Made by a program: the position numbers and the translations under genes
Shown here: positions 8,347 to 15,968 of the stretch, piece after piece
How positions within the stretch are numbered: position 1 is the stretch's first letter
How the letters are laid out: each line of letters opens with the position of its first letter
Assembly: GCF_019550795.1 (NCBI RefSeq)
Contig: NZ_CP080545.1
Span: 3,630,001 to 3,694,000, forward strand
Source: Paenibacillus sp. sptzw28
Lineage (GTDB): Bacteria > Bacillota > Bacilli > Paenibacillales > Paenibacillaceae
DNA: 64,000 nt
Direction of reading: 5' to 3'
Notes under the pieces: model-generated
Databases searched by the model: none
Told to the model about the DNA's origin: nothing
What the model saw: the letters and a program-made list of their open reading frames with translations, nothing else

Positions 8347-9357
8347 TTAACAAAGCAGAAACCCTTCCGCAAGCGGGTCGGTCGGATCGACGACAAACTG
8401 CAGGAAGCCAATAATATAAGCCGTTCCGGTGACCAGCGGAACAATTGCAGGGTAGTCCTTTACCGTTGTTTCCGCTGTGATCCTTGCTGTAATTTGCGTA
8501 CCGACTATACCTTCATGGTACGATGTGTCTTCGGCCCCCAGCTTCCCTTGGCCGGCAAGCGACGCCATCAGCGCACAGACACCGGCTCCGCCAGGCGAGC
8601 GGTCGAATTGACCGCCCGCGAGCACAGTAACGTTACGGTATCGGCGGTCCATATGTCCGGTCGTCGAATCTGCGATAACAACCCCATGGATGCCTTCCAA
8701 TTCAGGTATAAGCGGATGCCGAACATTCAAGCCCATCTCGAGGTATTGTTTAATATCCCTGCCCCAGCTCTGCAGAACCGGCAGCTCGCTTTCTTGCAGG
8801 CGGACACCCCCCAGCTCTCCGGCTTCAACAATGGCGTAAAACGCCCCTCCGAAGGCGATATCTACCGTAAACTCAAGCCCGTGCAGTGCAACAGGAACAT
8901 CCTTTGCATATACAAACGAAGGCACATTGTGAAAGGATACCGAATGCACCTCCGAACCTTCGAAGTTGGCGTATGCTGCAATCAGGCCTGCCGGAGTATC
9001 GATCCGAATAGCCGAATCCGCTTCACCGGGCGCAAGCTGTCCGGAGCCGATCAATGCGGTTACGGCGCTTATGATACCATGCCCGCTCATCGGGCTCATC
9101 CCCCCGTTATCCATAAACAATAAACCAAGCTCTGCGTCCCCGCTGGCCGGCTGCGTCACGAAACACCCTGCCATACCGTGATGGCCCCGCGGCTCGGACA
9201 TCAGCAGTCTGCGTATGGAATCGCAGCCCTGCCCGAATTCCTGCGATCTCTGCAGCTGAGTATCCCCCCGCAGATGCGGTACGCCCGAAGTTATTATCCT
9301 CAGCGGCTGGCCGCCCGAGTGTGCGTCAACGGCCGTAAACCATTTGCTCAACTGCAT
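8347..9357 (-). CDS. proline racemase-family protein lacking both catalytic cysteines
   Basis: A 336-residue member of the proline racemase/hydroxyproline epimerase family. At the first catalytic position the usual MCGH is MSGHG (Ser91); at the second, DRSPCGTG is DRSPGGAG (Gly256). The DNA codons are AGC and GGC, so this is not an ambiguous reading. The rest of the fold looks intact (PRGHHGMAG, RIDTPAGL). Start at 9357, preceded by AAGGGAGG. It is followed by the deaminase gene and preceded by a Cys-Cys paralogue in the same operon. Trans-3-hydroxyproline dehydratases of the family have one substituted position; a Ser/Gly pair is stranger. Function unknown: possibly a dehydratase or a non-catalytic partner. 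Confidence 0.8.
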   Translation of the reverse strand: MQLSKWFTAVDAHSGGQPLRIITSGVPHLRGDTQLQRSQEFGQGCDSIRRLLMSEPRGHHGMAGCFVTQPASGDAELGLLFMDNGGMSPMSGHGIISAVTALIGSGQLAPGEADSAIRIDTPAGLIAAYANFEGSEVHSVSFHNVPSFVYAKDVPVALHGLEFTVDIAFGGAFYAIVEAGELGGVRLQESELPVLQSWGRDIKQYLEMGLNVRHPLIPELEGIHGVVIADSTTGHMDRRYRNVTVLAGGQFDRSPGGAGVCALMASLAGQGKLGAEDTSYHEGIVGTQITARITAETTVKDYPAIVPLVTGTAYIIGFLQFVVDPTDPLAEGFLLC

Positions 9358-9387
9358 CGCTGCGCCTCCCTTAACGGGCATCAAGTA

Positions 9388-10389
9388 TCATAACAGGAAA
9401 AATCCGTCCTTCAGCGGGTCTCTCGGGTCGATCACAAATTGATGGAACCCGGTCACCCACGCCGAACCGGATATTTGCGGAACGACGGCGGGCAGATCGC
9501 CTACCTTCGTTTCTTCGATCACTTTGGCCCTGAACACCGATCCGACGATGCTTTCATGCACGAACTCCTCATCGAACCGGAGCTCGCCTTTGGCATACAG
9601 CACGGCCGCCTTCGCAGAGGTTCCCGTGCCGCACGGCGAACGGTCGATGCCGCCCGGAGGAACGACAACGGCATTCCGGCAGTGCGCCAGTGAAGAGAGC
9701 GGGTCGCTGTAAAATTCCACATGCGTCATGCCTCGAATGACGGGAATCTCCGGATGGACGACCTCAACGCAGGAATTAACCGCTTCGCGTATCCGGATTG
9801 CTTTGCGTATGATCTCGGAGGCGTTATGCGGAAGCAGTTCAATGTTCAGCGGCCTTGCGTCGATAATGCCGTAGAAGTTGCCTCCGTAGGCAATATCAAG
9901 AGTAATATCCCCGAGTCCGTCAATGGTGACCGATACGTCCTTTTTATACAAGAAGGACGGGATGTTTTTGAAGGTGACCTCTTTGACCTTACCGTCCACA
10001 ATTTCCAGCTTCGCGTCGACGAGACCCGCCGGCGTATCCAGACGAAGCGTGTCTTTATCCGCCGGATAAATGCCTCCCTCGATCAAAGCGGTACAGAGGC
10101 CGATCGTATCATGCCCGCACATGGGCAGATATCCGCCGGTCTCAATGAACACGACTCCGATATCCGCGGTCGGATCGCAAGGCTCTGTAAGGATACAGCC
10201 TGACATCACTTCGTGTCCCCTCGGCTCGTACATGAGCGCCCGCCGGAAATCGTCATGATTGGCTGACATATCCATCATCTTCTCCGTCATCGTGCGTCCG
10301 CTGAGCTTGGGAGCGCCGCTCATGACCGTCCGGGTCGGGTTGCCGCCCGTGTGCGTATCGATAGTCGAAATGAGCTTGGACAGCTTCAT
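9388..10389 (-). CDS. 4-hydroxyproline 2-epimerase (proline racemase family)
   Basis: A 333-residue protein with both catalytic cysteines: Cys91 in LPMCGHDTIG and Cys253 in IDRSPCGTGT. It starts MKLSKLISTIDTHTGGNP, a typical family N-terminus with the substrate-binding TGG. It would invert C2 of trans-4-hydroxy-L-proline to give cis-4-hydroxy-D-proline, the substrate of the dehydrogenase encoded on both sides. Proline racemase activity is the alternative, since residues that separate the two activities cannot be judged safely by eye. It overlaps the preceding oxidoreductase gene by 4 bases. Confidence 0.88.
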   Translation of the reverse strand: MKLSKLISTIDTHTGGNPTRTVMSGAPKLSGRTMTEKMMDMSANHDDFRRALMYEPRGHEVMSGCILTEPCDPTADIGVVFIETGGYLPMCGHDTIGLCTALIEGGIYPADKDTLRLDTPAGLVDAKLEIVDGKVKEVTFKNIPSFLYKKDVSVTIDGLGDITLDIAYGGNFYGIIDARPLNIELLPHNASEIIRKAIRIREAVNSCVEVVHPEIPVIRGMTHVEFYSDPLSSLAHCRNAVVVPPGGIDRSPCGTGTSAKAAVLYAKGELRFDEEFVHESIVGSVFRAKVIEETKVGDLPAVVPQISGSAWVTGFHQFVIDPRDPLKDGFFLL

Positions 10390-11591
10390 ATGACGACCTC
10401 CTGATGCCCGCTCCCGCCGCGAAACCGGTCATACCTTAGCGGTTCGGTCGGTATGGACACCGGGCTTGCGCTCAGCATTTCGCTTATTACTTTGCCGGTA
10501 ACCGCTGCGAGGCTTATGCCGTCTCCTTCATGACCGGCCGCGATGTACAGTCCGGGGACCTCATCGACGGAAGAAACGATCGGCAGATGGTCCGGCGTCC
10601 ACGGGCGCAGCCCCGAATAAGTGCGCAGCATCGGTATATGCTCGATCACCGGGAAGAAGCGGATCGCCCGCTTCGCGATCAGGCGGATCACATGCTGATC
10701 GACGCGGGTGTCCATGCCGACGAATTGGCGGCTGCTGCCGATCAGAAAATTCTGCGAAGCCGTAGGTTCGAACACCAGAGCGACGCCGTATTTCTCAATA
10801 TCCTCGTCCACCTTCCGCTTGCCGCCGAACTTGCTGATCAAATAACCGAATTCCATCACTTTGCGCCGTCCGATGTTCTGCGTGCGTGCTGAAACGAGTA
10901 TATGTCCTTTGCGCGGTTCCACCGGGATATCGATTCCAACCATCCGGCAGACCTGTTTGGACCACACGCCCGCAGCGTTTATGACGATGTTTCCCTTTAT
11001 GCTGCCGCCTTCGGTCTCTACGCCCCGCACCTTGCGATTGCCGTCAAGCAGAATGGAAGTCACAGCCGTATGCGTCAGCATCCTGGCGCCCAGCCGCCTA
11101 GCGGTCGCGGCCAGCGCGTAGGTAAGCAGCACCGGGTTCACTGTGGAATCGGTCGCGCACTCCAGACCCCCGAGCAAATCGTCCGCCATGTGCGGCCATT
11201 CATCCCGCAGCTCCTTACGGTCCAGCATCCGGAAGGGCAGTCCTGCCGACTGCTGGCGGGACACCCAGCGTTCTGCCGCAACCATCTCCTCCTCGCTCTC
11301 GCAGACGAGGATGCTGCCCGGAGCGCGGTATTCGAATTCCTCATCCAGCTCATGGACCAATTCGGCAATCAGCTGCTGCGATTTCAGAGACATTTGACTA
11401 TCGAACCCCGGATCCTTGTCAATCGCCAAAATATTGCCGTCGCAGCGGGAGGAGGTTCCGCCCGATATTTCGCCCTTCTCGACGACCACGACATCCATGC
11501 CGAGTTTGGCCGTATAGTAGGCGATCGCCATCCCGATAATTCCGCCGCCAATGATGATTACGTCCGCCGTACCCGATCTCATATACCGCAC
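10386..11591 (-). CDS. HcnC-like FAD-dependent D-amino acid dehydrogenase subunit
   Basis: A DAO-family flavoprotein of about 400 residues. The FAD motif IIIGGGIIGMAIAYYTAK is at the N-terminus and SSRCDGNILA follows where the family contacts flavin. The C-terminus has LYIAAGHEGDGISLAAVTG, the closing FAD motif. It is the beta-type subunit that would oxidise cis-4-hydroxy-D-proline, working with the FAD, Fer2 and BFD subunits encoded about 5 kb downstream in the same direction. Start is probably GTG 11591, with GGAAGGAAAG seven bases upstream; ATG 11582, three codons in, is the alternative. Confidence 0.85.
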   Translation of the reverse strand: MRYMRSGTADVIIIGGGIIGMAIAYYTAKLGMDVVVVEKGEISGGTSSRCDGNILAIDKDPGFDSQMSLKSQQLIAELVHELDEEFEYRAPGSILVCESEEEMVAAERWVSRQQSAGLPFRMLDRKELRDEWPHMADDLLGGLECATDSTVNPVLLTYALAATARRLGARMLTHTAVTSILLDGNRKVRGVETEGGSIKGNIVINAAGVWSKQVCRMVGIDIPVEPRKGHILVSARTQNIGRRKVMEFGYLISKFGGKRKVDEDIEKYGVALVFEPTASQNFLIGSSRQFVGMDTRVDQHVIRLIAKRAIRFFPVIEHIPMLRTYSGLRPWTPDHLPIVSSVDEVPGLYIAAGHEGDGISLAAVTGKVISEMLSASPVSIPTEPLRYDRFRGGSGHQEVVI

Positions 11592-11654
11592 ATCACTTCT
11601 TTCCTTCCGAGTACCATCTTCTGAACGTTACTCCCAACTAATGCAGCATACTTG

Positions 11655-12731
11655 TCAGAGAAGAATAAGCTCTTTATCGGCTGATGCCGTCAGAACTTCG
11701 ATTCCCGTCTCGGTGATGAGAATGTCGTCCTCGATCCGCACTCCCCCGAATCCGGGAATATAGATGCCGGGCTCAACGGTCAATACCATACCTGGCTCCA
11801 GCACATCCCGGCTTGACTGCGAAAGACGGAGCGGTTCGTGTATTTCGAGTCCGAAGCCGTGTCCTAAACCGTGCCCGAAATAATCGCCGTACCCGTATCC
11901 GGCTATCAAATCTCTGCCCAGCGAATCCGCTTCCCTGCCTGTCATCCCAGGTTTAATTCCGGCAAGCGTCGCGCGGTTGGCTTCCAGCACGATTCGATAA
12001 ATCTCCTTCTGCTTGTCGCTTGGAGCGCCGATAAACACGGTGCGCGTCAAATCCGAGCAGTAGCCTTCATACAGCGCGCCGAAATCCAGCGTGACGAACT
12101 CGTTCGCTTGCAGCGCTTTGCCGCTTGCTACTCCATGGGGCAGGGCGGAACGTTCGCCTGATGCGACTATTGTGCTGTAAGCGGAAGAGGAAGCGCCCTT
12201 CCTGCGCATGAAATACTCAAGCTCCGCCGATATGTCCTGCTCGGTCACGCCCGGCTTCATAATACTCGTAATCTGATCGAAAGCACTTGTGGTTATTTCG
12301 ACCGCCTGCTGTATGGCGCTCAGTTCCGATGCGTCTTTAATCGCCCGAATCGTTTCTACAAAATCCTTGGTCGGCACCATTTCGATATCGGTCAATTGAT
12401 CCCGGTATGACGCATAGACGCCGTAATTCAGTCCATTCTGCTCAAATCCGAGCTTGCTCGCCTGAATATTCCTCAATAATTCATGAATCATTTCCTCAAG
12501 CTTCGGGCCCTGCTGAATGACCTCGTATGCCGTTGTTTGCTCCGACGCCTGCTTCGTATACCGAAAATCGGTGATGAGAATCGCGCGGCCGCTTGAAATC
12601 AATACCGCTCCCGATGAACCCGTAAAGCCGGTCAAATATCGCCGGTTTGCCGGGGATGTCACCAGCAGCGCATCCAAGCCGCAGGCCTCCAGCTTGCTTC
12701 GCACCTGGAGCAGGCGGTTTTGTTCCATCAT
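11655..12731 (-). CDS. Xaa-Pro peptidase (M24B family), first copy
   Basis: A 358-residue metallopeptidase with an N-terminal creatinase-like domain and a C-terminal pita-bread fold. The metal ligands are visible: the two Asp in TLDFGALYEGYCSDLTRT, the His in GHGLGHGFGLEIHE, and the Glu residues in TVEPGIYIPG and GVRIEDDI. It would release the residue before proline or hydroxyproline from peptides in the cytoplasm. Being first behind the regulated promoter of the hydroxyproline genes, it probably supplies the pathway from collagen-type peptides. Start at 12731, where AAGG is six bases upstream. Confidence 0.9.
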   Translation of the reverse strand: MMEQNRLLQVRSKLEACGLDALLVTSPANRRYLTGFTGSSGAVLISSGRAILITDFRYTKQASEQTTAYEVIQQGPKLEEMIHELLRNIQASKLGFEQNGLNYGVYASYRDQLTDIEMVPTKDFVETIRAIKDASELSAIQQAVEITTSAFDQITSIMKPGVTEQDISAELEYFMRRKGASSSAYSTIVASGERSALPHGVASGKALQANEFVTLDFGALYEGYCSDLTRTVFIGAPSDKQKEIYRIVLEANRATLAGIKPGMTGREADSLGRDLIAGYGYGDYFGHGLGHGFGLEIHEPLRLSQSSRDVLEPGMVLTVEPGIYIPGFGGVRIEDDILITETGIEVLTASADKELILL

Positions 12732-12800
12732 GATCATCCTTTCTACCAGAAATCTGATCGGTAATGGCAGATGTAAGTTGAATTATGGTTTACTTTTTTT

Positions 12801-12830
12801 AGTTTAGTTCAACCTTGTTGAATCTGTCAA
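12801..12830 (-). promoter_or_regulatory. probable sigma-A promoter of the hydroxyproline operon
   Basis: On the minus strand TTGACA (12825-12830) is followed after 18 bases by TAAACT (12801-12806). The -35 is perfect and the -10 weak, as expected of a regulated promoter. It lies 70 bases upstream of the first peptidase start and downstream of the terminator of the preceding gene. Confidence 0.55.
12808..12822. promoter_or_regulatory. candidate operator TTCAAC-CTT-GTTGAA
   Basis: A perfect inverted repeat with six-base arms and a three-base centre, filling the spacer between the -35 and -10 of the operon promoter. The same half-site TTCAAC occurs twice, 30 bases apart, in front of the XRE regulator gene (14618-14623 and 14648-14653). 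Binding of that regulator here would block RNA polymerase. The regulator assignment is inference. Confidence 0.5.
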
Positions 12831-12875
12831 TCACATTGTTCAGTCAAGCTTGGACATTTTCAAAAGGGTGCCGGC

Positions 12876-12912
12876 AACAAAAAAGCCTGTTCCAATTGCT
12901 CGGAAACAGGCT
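12876..12912 (-). terminator. rho-independent terminator after the second Xaa-Pro peptidase
   Basis: On the minus strand AGCCTGTT and AACAGGCT pair, with a GG/CC extension inside, and are followed by TTTTTTG. It begins 10 bases after the stop codon at 12923 and separates the regulator-peptidase pair from the catabolic operon. Confidence 0.85.
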
Positions 12913-12922
12913 CAAATATATA

Positions 12923-14020
12923 TTACTCTCCGATCACCGTCAGTTCTTTCGGGTACGCGGTCAGCACCTCGACCCCGGTGGATGTAACTGCGATGTCATC
13001 CTCGATCCGCACGCCCCCAATGCCCGTCAGATAAATGCCGGGCTCGATCGTCATGACCATGCCTTCGCGCAGCACATCCGTGTTCTTGCCATGAACAGAC
13101 GGATATTCGTGAATTTCCAGGCCCAATCCATGGCCGAGTCGGTGCGTGAAATATGCGCCGTACCCCTGGTCCTCAATATACCGCCTGGCCGCTTGATCTA
13201 CATCGGACATCCGTACGCCGGGACGGACCGCTTCGATTCCGCGCAAATTCGCCTGAAGCACCGTATCGTATACGGTCTTCAAGCTATCGGAAATGTCCCC
13301 GACTGCGAAAGTGCGGGTAATATCGGACATATAACCGCCCGCATATACGCCGAGGTCGAACAAAAGCAGCTCTCCCCGCCCCACCTTGCGCGTTCCGGTT
13401 GTGCCGTGCGGCATCGCGGATTTCTCGCCCGAGAGTACCGTGGTTGCAAAAGCTGGGCCTTCGGCGCCTGATTTTCTCATAGCATACTCAAGCTCTGCAG
13501 CGATCTCAATTTCCGTCATACCTGGTTTTACCTTGGCTACTACGGCGCTCAATACATCCTCTACCATACGGACGGTTTGCCTGATCAACACCATTTCATC
13601 CGGTGTCTTTACCGCCCTCATCTCGCGCATAGCTTGATCGACCGAGACATACTCATGAGCTTTAACGCTCCCTGCCAAACGTTCATAGCTATGAACCGAC
13701 ATACAGCCCTTCTCAATGCCCAGCCGCTTGATGGCCCCGCCCGCAAGGCCCTTCAGAATTTCATACGAATCTTCGGTATCGCCGTGGGTGAATATACGTT
13801 TCACACTGGAGGACGCTTGCGCCGCTTCCAGATCCAATTCCGGTACAAGCATAAAGGGCTCGTCACCGCGCTGCAGCACCAAGCCGAGAAACCGTTCATG
13901 CGGATCACTCCGATAACCGGTCAGATAATAGACATGCAGCGGAAACGTAATCAATATGGCATCCAGCAGCGTTTGTTCCATATAATCGCCGAGCTTCAGG
14001 ATCCGATCGTTCACGGCCAT
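12923..14020 (-). CDS. Xaa-Pro peptidase (M24B family), second copy
   Basis: A 365-residue paralogue of the neighbouring peptidase with all metal ligands: LFDLGVYAGGYMSDITRT, LGHGLGLEIHEYP, TIEPGIYLTG and GVRIEDD. The ATG at 14020 is preceded by AAGGAAAAGGTG. It lies 23 bases after the XRE/cupin regulator gene and before a strong terminator, so regulator and peptidase form a small operon. Two divergent copies in one locus suggest different peptide length or residue preferences, for example Pro against hydroxyproline. Confidence 0.9.
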   Translation of the reverse strand: MAVNDRILKLGDYMEQTLLDAILITFPLHVYYLTGYRSDPHERFLGLVLQRGDEPFMLVPELDLEAAQASSSVKRIFTHGDTEDSYEILKGLAGGAIKRLGIEKGCMSVHSYERLAGSVKAHEYVSVDQAMREMRAVKTPDEMVLIRQTVRMVEDVLSAVVAKVKPGMTEIEIAAELEYAMRKSGAEGPAFATTVLSGEKSAMPHGTTGTRKVGRGELLLFDLGVYAGGYMSDITRTFAVGDISDSLKTVYDTVLQANLRGIEAVRPGVRMSDVDQAARRYIEDQGYGAYFTHRLGHGLGLEIHEYPSVHGKNTDVLREGMVMTIEPGIYLTGIGGVRIEDDIAVTSTGVEVLTAYPKELTVIGE

Positions 14021-14043
14021 CACCTTTTCCTTATGAATGGTTC

Positions 14044-14589
14044 TTACGCTTTTGAATTCGAACAGAATACCGATATGTATCTCACTTCGTCTGTAATAAG
14101 GCTATACGTATGGTCCTCGAACGAGTTGAAGTACAGACTGTCTCCCGAATTCAATGTATATTCGACATTGCCGACTTTATAAATCATTTTTCCTTCCAGG
14201 ACATAAATAAACTCCTCGCCTACATGCGAAAGCGTCCTTTTGTGCGTCTTGCCTTTCTTGGCGATGAAGAAGAAAGGCTGCATCAGCTTGTCCGGCCGCT
14301 CTACAGCCATAGCCGAGAACGAATAGCCTTTATCCGTCTTGATCATCTTCTTGATGTTCATTTCACCAGTCGTATGAACCGTCCCGCCTTGGTCACTGTC
14401 ATCCAGCAGGAGAGAAATCTTGGTTCCCAGCGCCTCCGCTATTTTGATAAGCGTTCCGATAGGAGGTACCGTTTTTCCGTTCTCGATTTTGGACAGCAGA
14501 CTTTTCGTAAAACCGCAGACACCTGCGATATCGTCAAGACTCCTGTTCTGCTCTTTCCTGATTTTTCTGATTTTACTTCCCAGTTCCAC
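14044..14589 (-). CDS. XRE-family regulator with C-terminal cupin sensor
   Basis: A 181-residue transcription factor. Residues 1-60 are a Cro/C1-type helix-turn-helix (SLDDIAGVCGFTKSLLSKIENG); residues about 105-175 form a small cupin barrel (LSHVGEEFIYVLEGKMIYKVG and LNSGDSLYFNS). HTH-plus-cupin regulators commonly control amino acid or amine catabolism with the cupin sensing a small ligand. Position at the head of the hydroxyproline locus makes it the obvious local regulator. It has its own good promoter, with TTCAAC half-sites overlapping it, suggesting autoregulation. Confidence 0.9.
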   Translation of the reverse strand: MELGSKIRKIRKEQNRSLDDIAGVCGFTKSLLSKIENGKTVPPIGTLIKIAEALGTKISLLLDDSDQGGTVHTTGEMNIKKMIKTDKGYSFSAMAVERPDKLMQPFFFIAKKGKTHKRTLSHVGEEFIYVLEGKMIYKVGNVEYTLNSGDSLYFNSFEDHTYSLITDEVRYISVFCSNSKA

Positions 14590-14630
14590 AATGATCTATC
14601 CTTTTATTTTCATATCGTTCAACACGATTT

Positions 14631-14659
14631 ATTGTAAAGAAACATTATTCAACCGTCAA
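14631..14659 (-). promoter_or_regulatory. sigma-A promoter of the XRE/cupin regulator gene
   Basis: On the minus strand TTGACG (14654-14659), 17 bases, then TACAAT (14631-14636), a near-consensus promoter 42 bases upstream of the start codon. One TTCAAC half-site directly abuts the -35 and a second lies downstream of the -10, inside the 15-base palindrome ATCGT-TCAAC-ACGAT at 14615-14629. Confidence 0.7.
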
Positions 14660-14691
14660 TTCTCTCCCCATATATTCACGTTTCCTTCTCA

Positions 14692-14734
14692 AAATAAAAC
14701 GACGGCTGCCCCCGTTGAAAACCGGGAACAGCCG
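14692..14734 (-). terminator. terminator after the YciI-like gene
   Basis: On the minus strand CGGCTG and CAGCCG pair with an inner CCCGG/CGGGG stem, followed by a T-rich tract (TCGTTTTATTTT). It starts just after the stop codon of the small gene at 14752. Confidence 0.75.
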
Positions 14735-14751
14735 CCGCATATGAAGCTTCG

Positions 14752-15051
14752 TTATGAATGCGTTTCAGTCATAATGACGGATAAACGCGGATCATATTTG
14801 GTCGGAGTAAATTCGATGATCTCGTAATCGGCTGCTTTTTGCATATGGAAAGGATCCTTCTGCAGGATCGCATTCAGCTCATCCTTTGACTGAATATTGG
14901 CGACGATCACGCCGCCGATTCGGGGATTTCTGGGGCCGGAAAAAATAAATTTCTTCTGCTTGTACTGTTCGTCAAGAAATTGTACGTGCACAGACAGCAG
15001 CGCTTCGATTTCTTCCAAAGGCTTTATGTATGAAAGCAGCACAATATACAT
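14752..15051 (-). CDS. YciI-like protein
   Basis: A 99-residue cytoplasmic protein of the YCII-related (DUF dimeric ferredoxin-like) family. Family features seen are FLDEQYKQKKFIFSGP, the turn RIGGVIVANI and KDPFHMQKAADYEIIEF, which includes the conserved His proposed to be catalytic. Exact function is unknown in this family. It lies 19 bases downstream of the uppP gene and upstream of a clear terminator. Confidence 0.8.
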   Translation of the reverse strand: MYIVLLSYIKPLEEIEALLSVHVQFLDEQYKQKKFIFSGPRNPRIGGVIVANIQSKDELNAILQKDPFHMQKAADYEIIEFTPTKYDPRLSVIMTETHS

Positions 15052-15070
15052 TGTTCTCCATTCCTTCCAC

Positions 15071-15883
15071 TTAAGATGCCAGCAGATAAATCAAAAATAC
15101 CGCTGCAAGCACGAAACGGTAGTACGCGAATGGGGCCAGTTTCAAGCGCGCGAGCAGCTTTAGAAACGTCATGACCGCAGCAAGTGCAACGACGAATGAA
15201 ACCACAAATCCTGTCGCAAAGAAGCCTGCGTCCGCCGCCGATAGCGAATGGTAGTTTTTCAGCAGTTCATAGCCTGTCGCTGCAAACATGATCGGTATCG
15301 CAATCAGGAATGAAAAGTTAGTTGCGGCTCTGTAGCTGGCTCCCACAAGCATCCCGCCGGCAATCGTCGCACCGGATCGTGAGAAGCCCGGCCATAACGA
15401 GAGGCATTGAAACATACCGATCAGCAGAGCCTGGCGGTACGACAATTGATCGATCCCCTCGGCCTCGACCTTCGGCTGCATCTTCTGGCCAATGAGCATG
15501 AATATTCCGCCGACAACCAGTCCAATCAAGACCGTATACGGAGAGAACAAGTACTTTTTTATAATGGACTGAAAGATCAATCCCATCAGCATGGCCGGAA
15601 AACACGCCAGAATGACATGAATGAGATTCAATCGGGTGGCTCCCGCAGAGTCTGTTCCGACTTTAGCTAATCCAAGCAAACCTAATAATCTCCGCCAGTA
15701 AATAACCGCTACGGCCAGAATAGCGCCAAGCTGAATAATAATTTCAAAAGTATCCGCCTTATCACCAGTGAAACCCAGAAGCCTGCCCGTCAGAATCAGA
15801 TGGCCGGTTGAAGAGACCGGTAAAAACTCCGTCAGCCCTTCGACAATTCCTTGAATTACGGCTGTTACAATATCCTGCGTCAA
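15071..15883 (-). CDS. uppP: undecaprenyl-diphosphatase UppP (BacA family), first copy
   Basis: A polytopic membrane enzyme of 270 residues that removes a phosphate from undecaprenyl pyrophosphate, recycling the cell-wall lipid carrier and giving bacitracin tolerance. Both signature motifs are intact: EGLTEFLPVSSTGH near residue 15 and WPGFSRSGATIAGG near 160. The start appears to be TTG at 15883, with AAAGGAGG nine bases upstream. A second full copy lies at 36859-37695; the two differ clearly and are not a recent duplication. Confidence 0.93.
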   Translation of the reverse strand: MTQDIVTAVIQGIVEGLTEFLPVSSTGHLILTGRLLGFTGDKADTFEIIIQLGAILAVAVIYWRRLLGLLGLAKVGTDSAGATRLNLIHVILACFPAMLMGLIFQSIIKKYLFSPYTVLIGLVVGGIFMLIGQKMQPKVEAEGIDQLSYRQALLIGMFQCLSLWPGFSRSGATIAGGMLVGASYRAATNFSFLIAIPIMFAATGYELLKNYHSLSAADAGFFATGFVVSFVVALAAVMTFLKLLARLKLAPFAYYRFVLAAVFLIYLLAS

Positions 15884-15968
15884 TCCCTCACTCCTCCTTT
15901 ATTTGTACCCGTATACCAAATGTAACGTGTAAAAATAAAGTATCCGTGAAGCAATGATTAAATCTTTC

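Noticed and set aside
8287..9123. A 278-codon plus-strand frame over the racemase paralogue
   Set aside because: Antisense shadow of a real gene; composition is Arg/Cys/His-rich and no family is visible.
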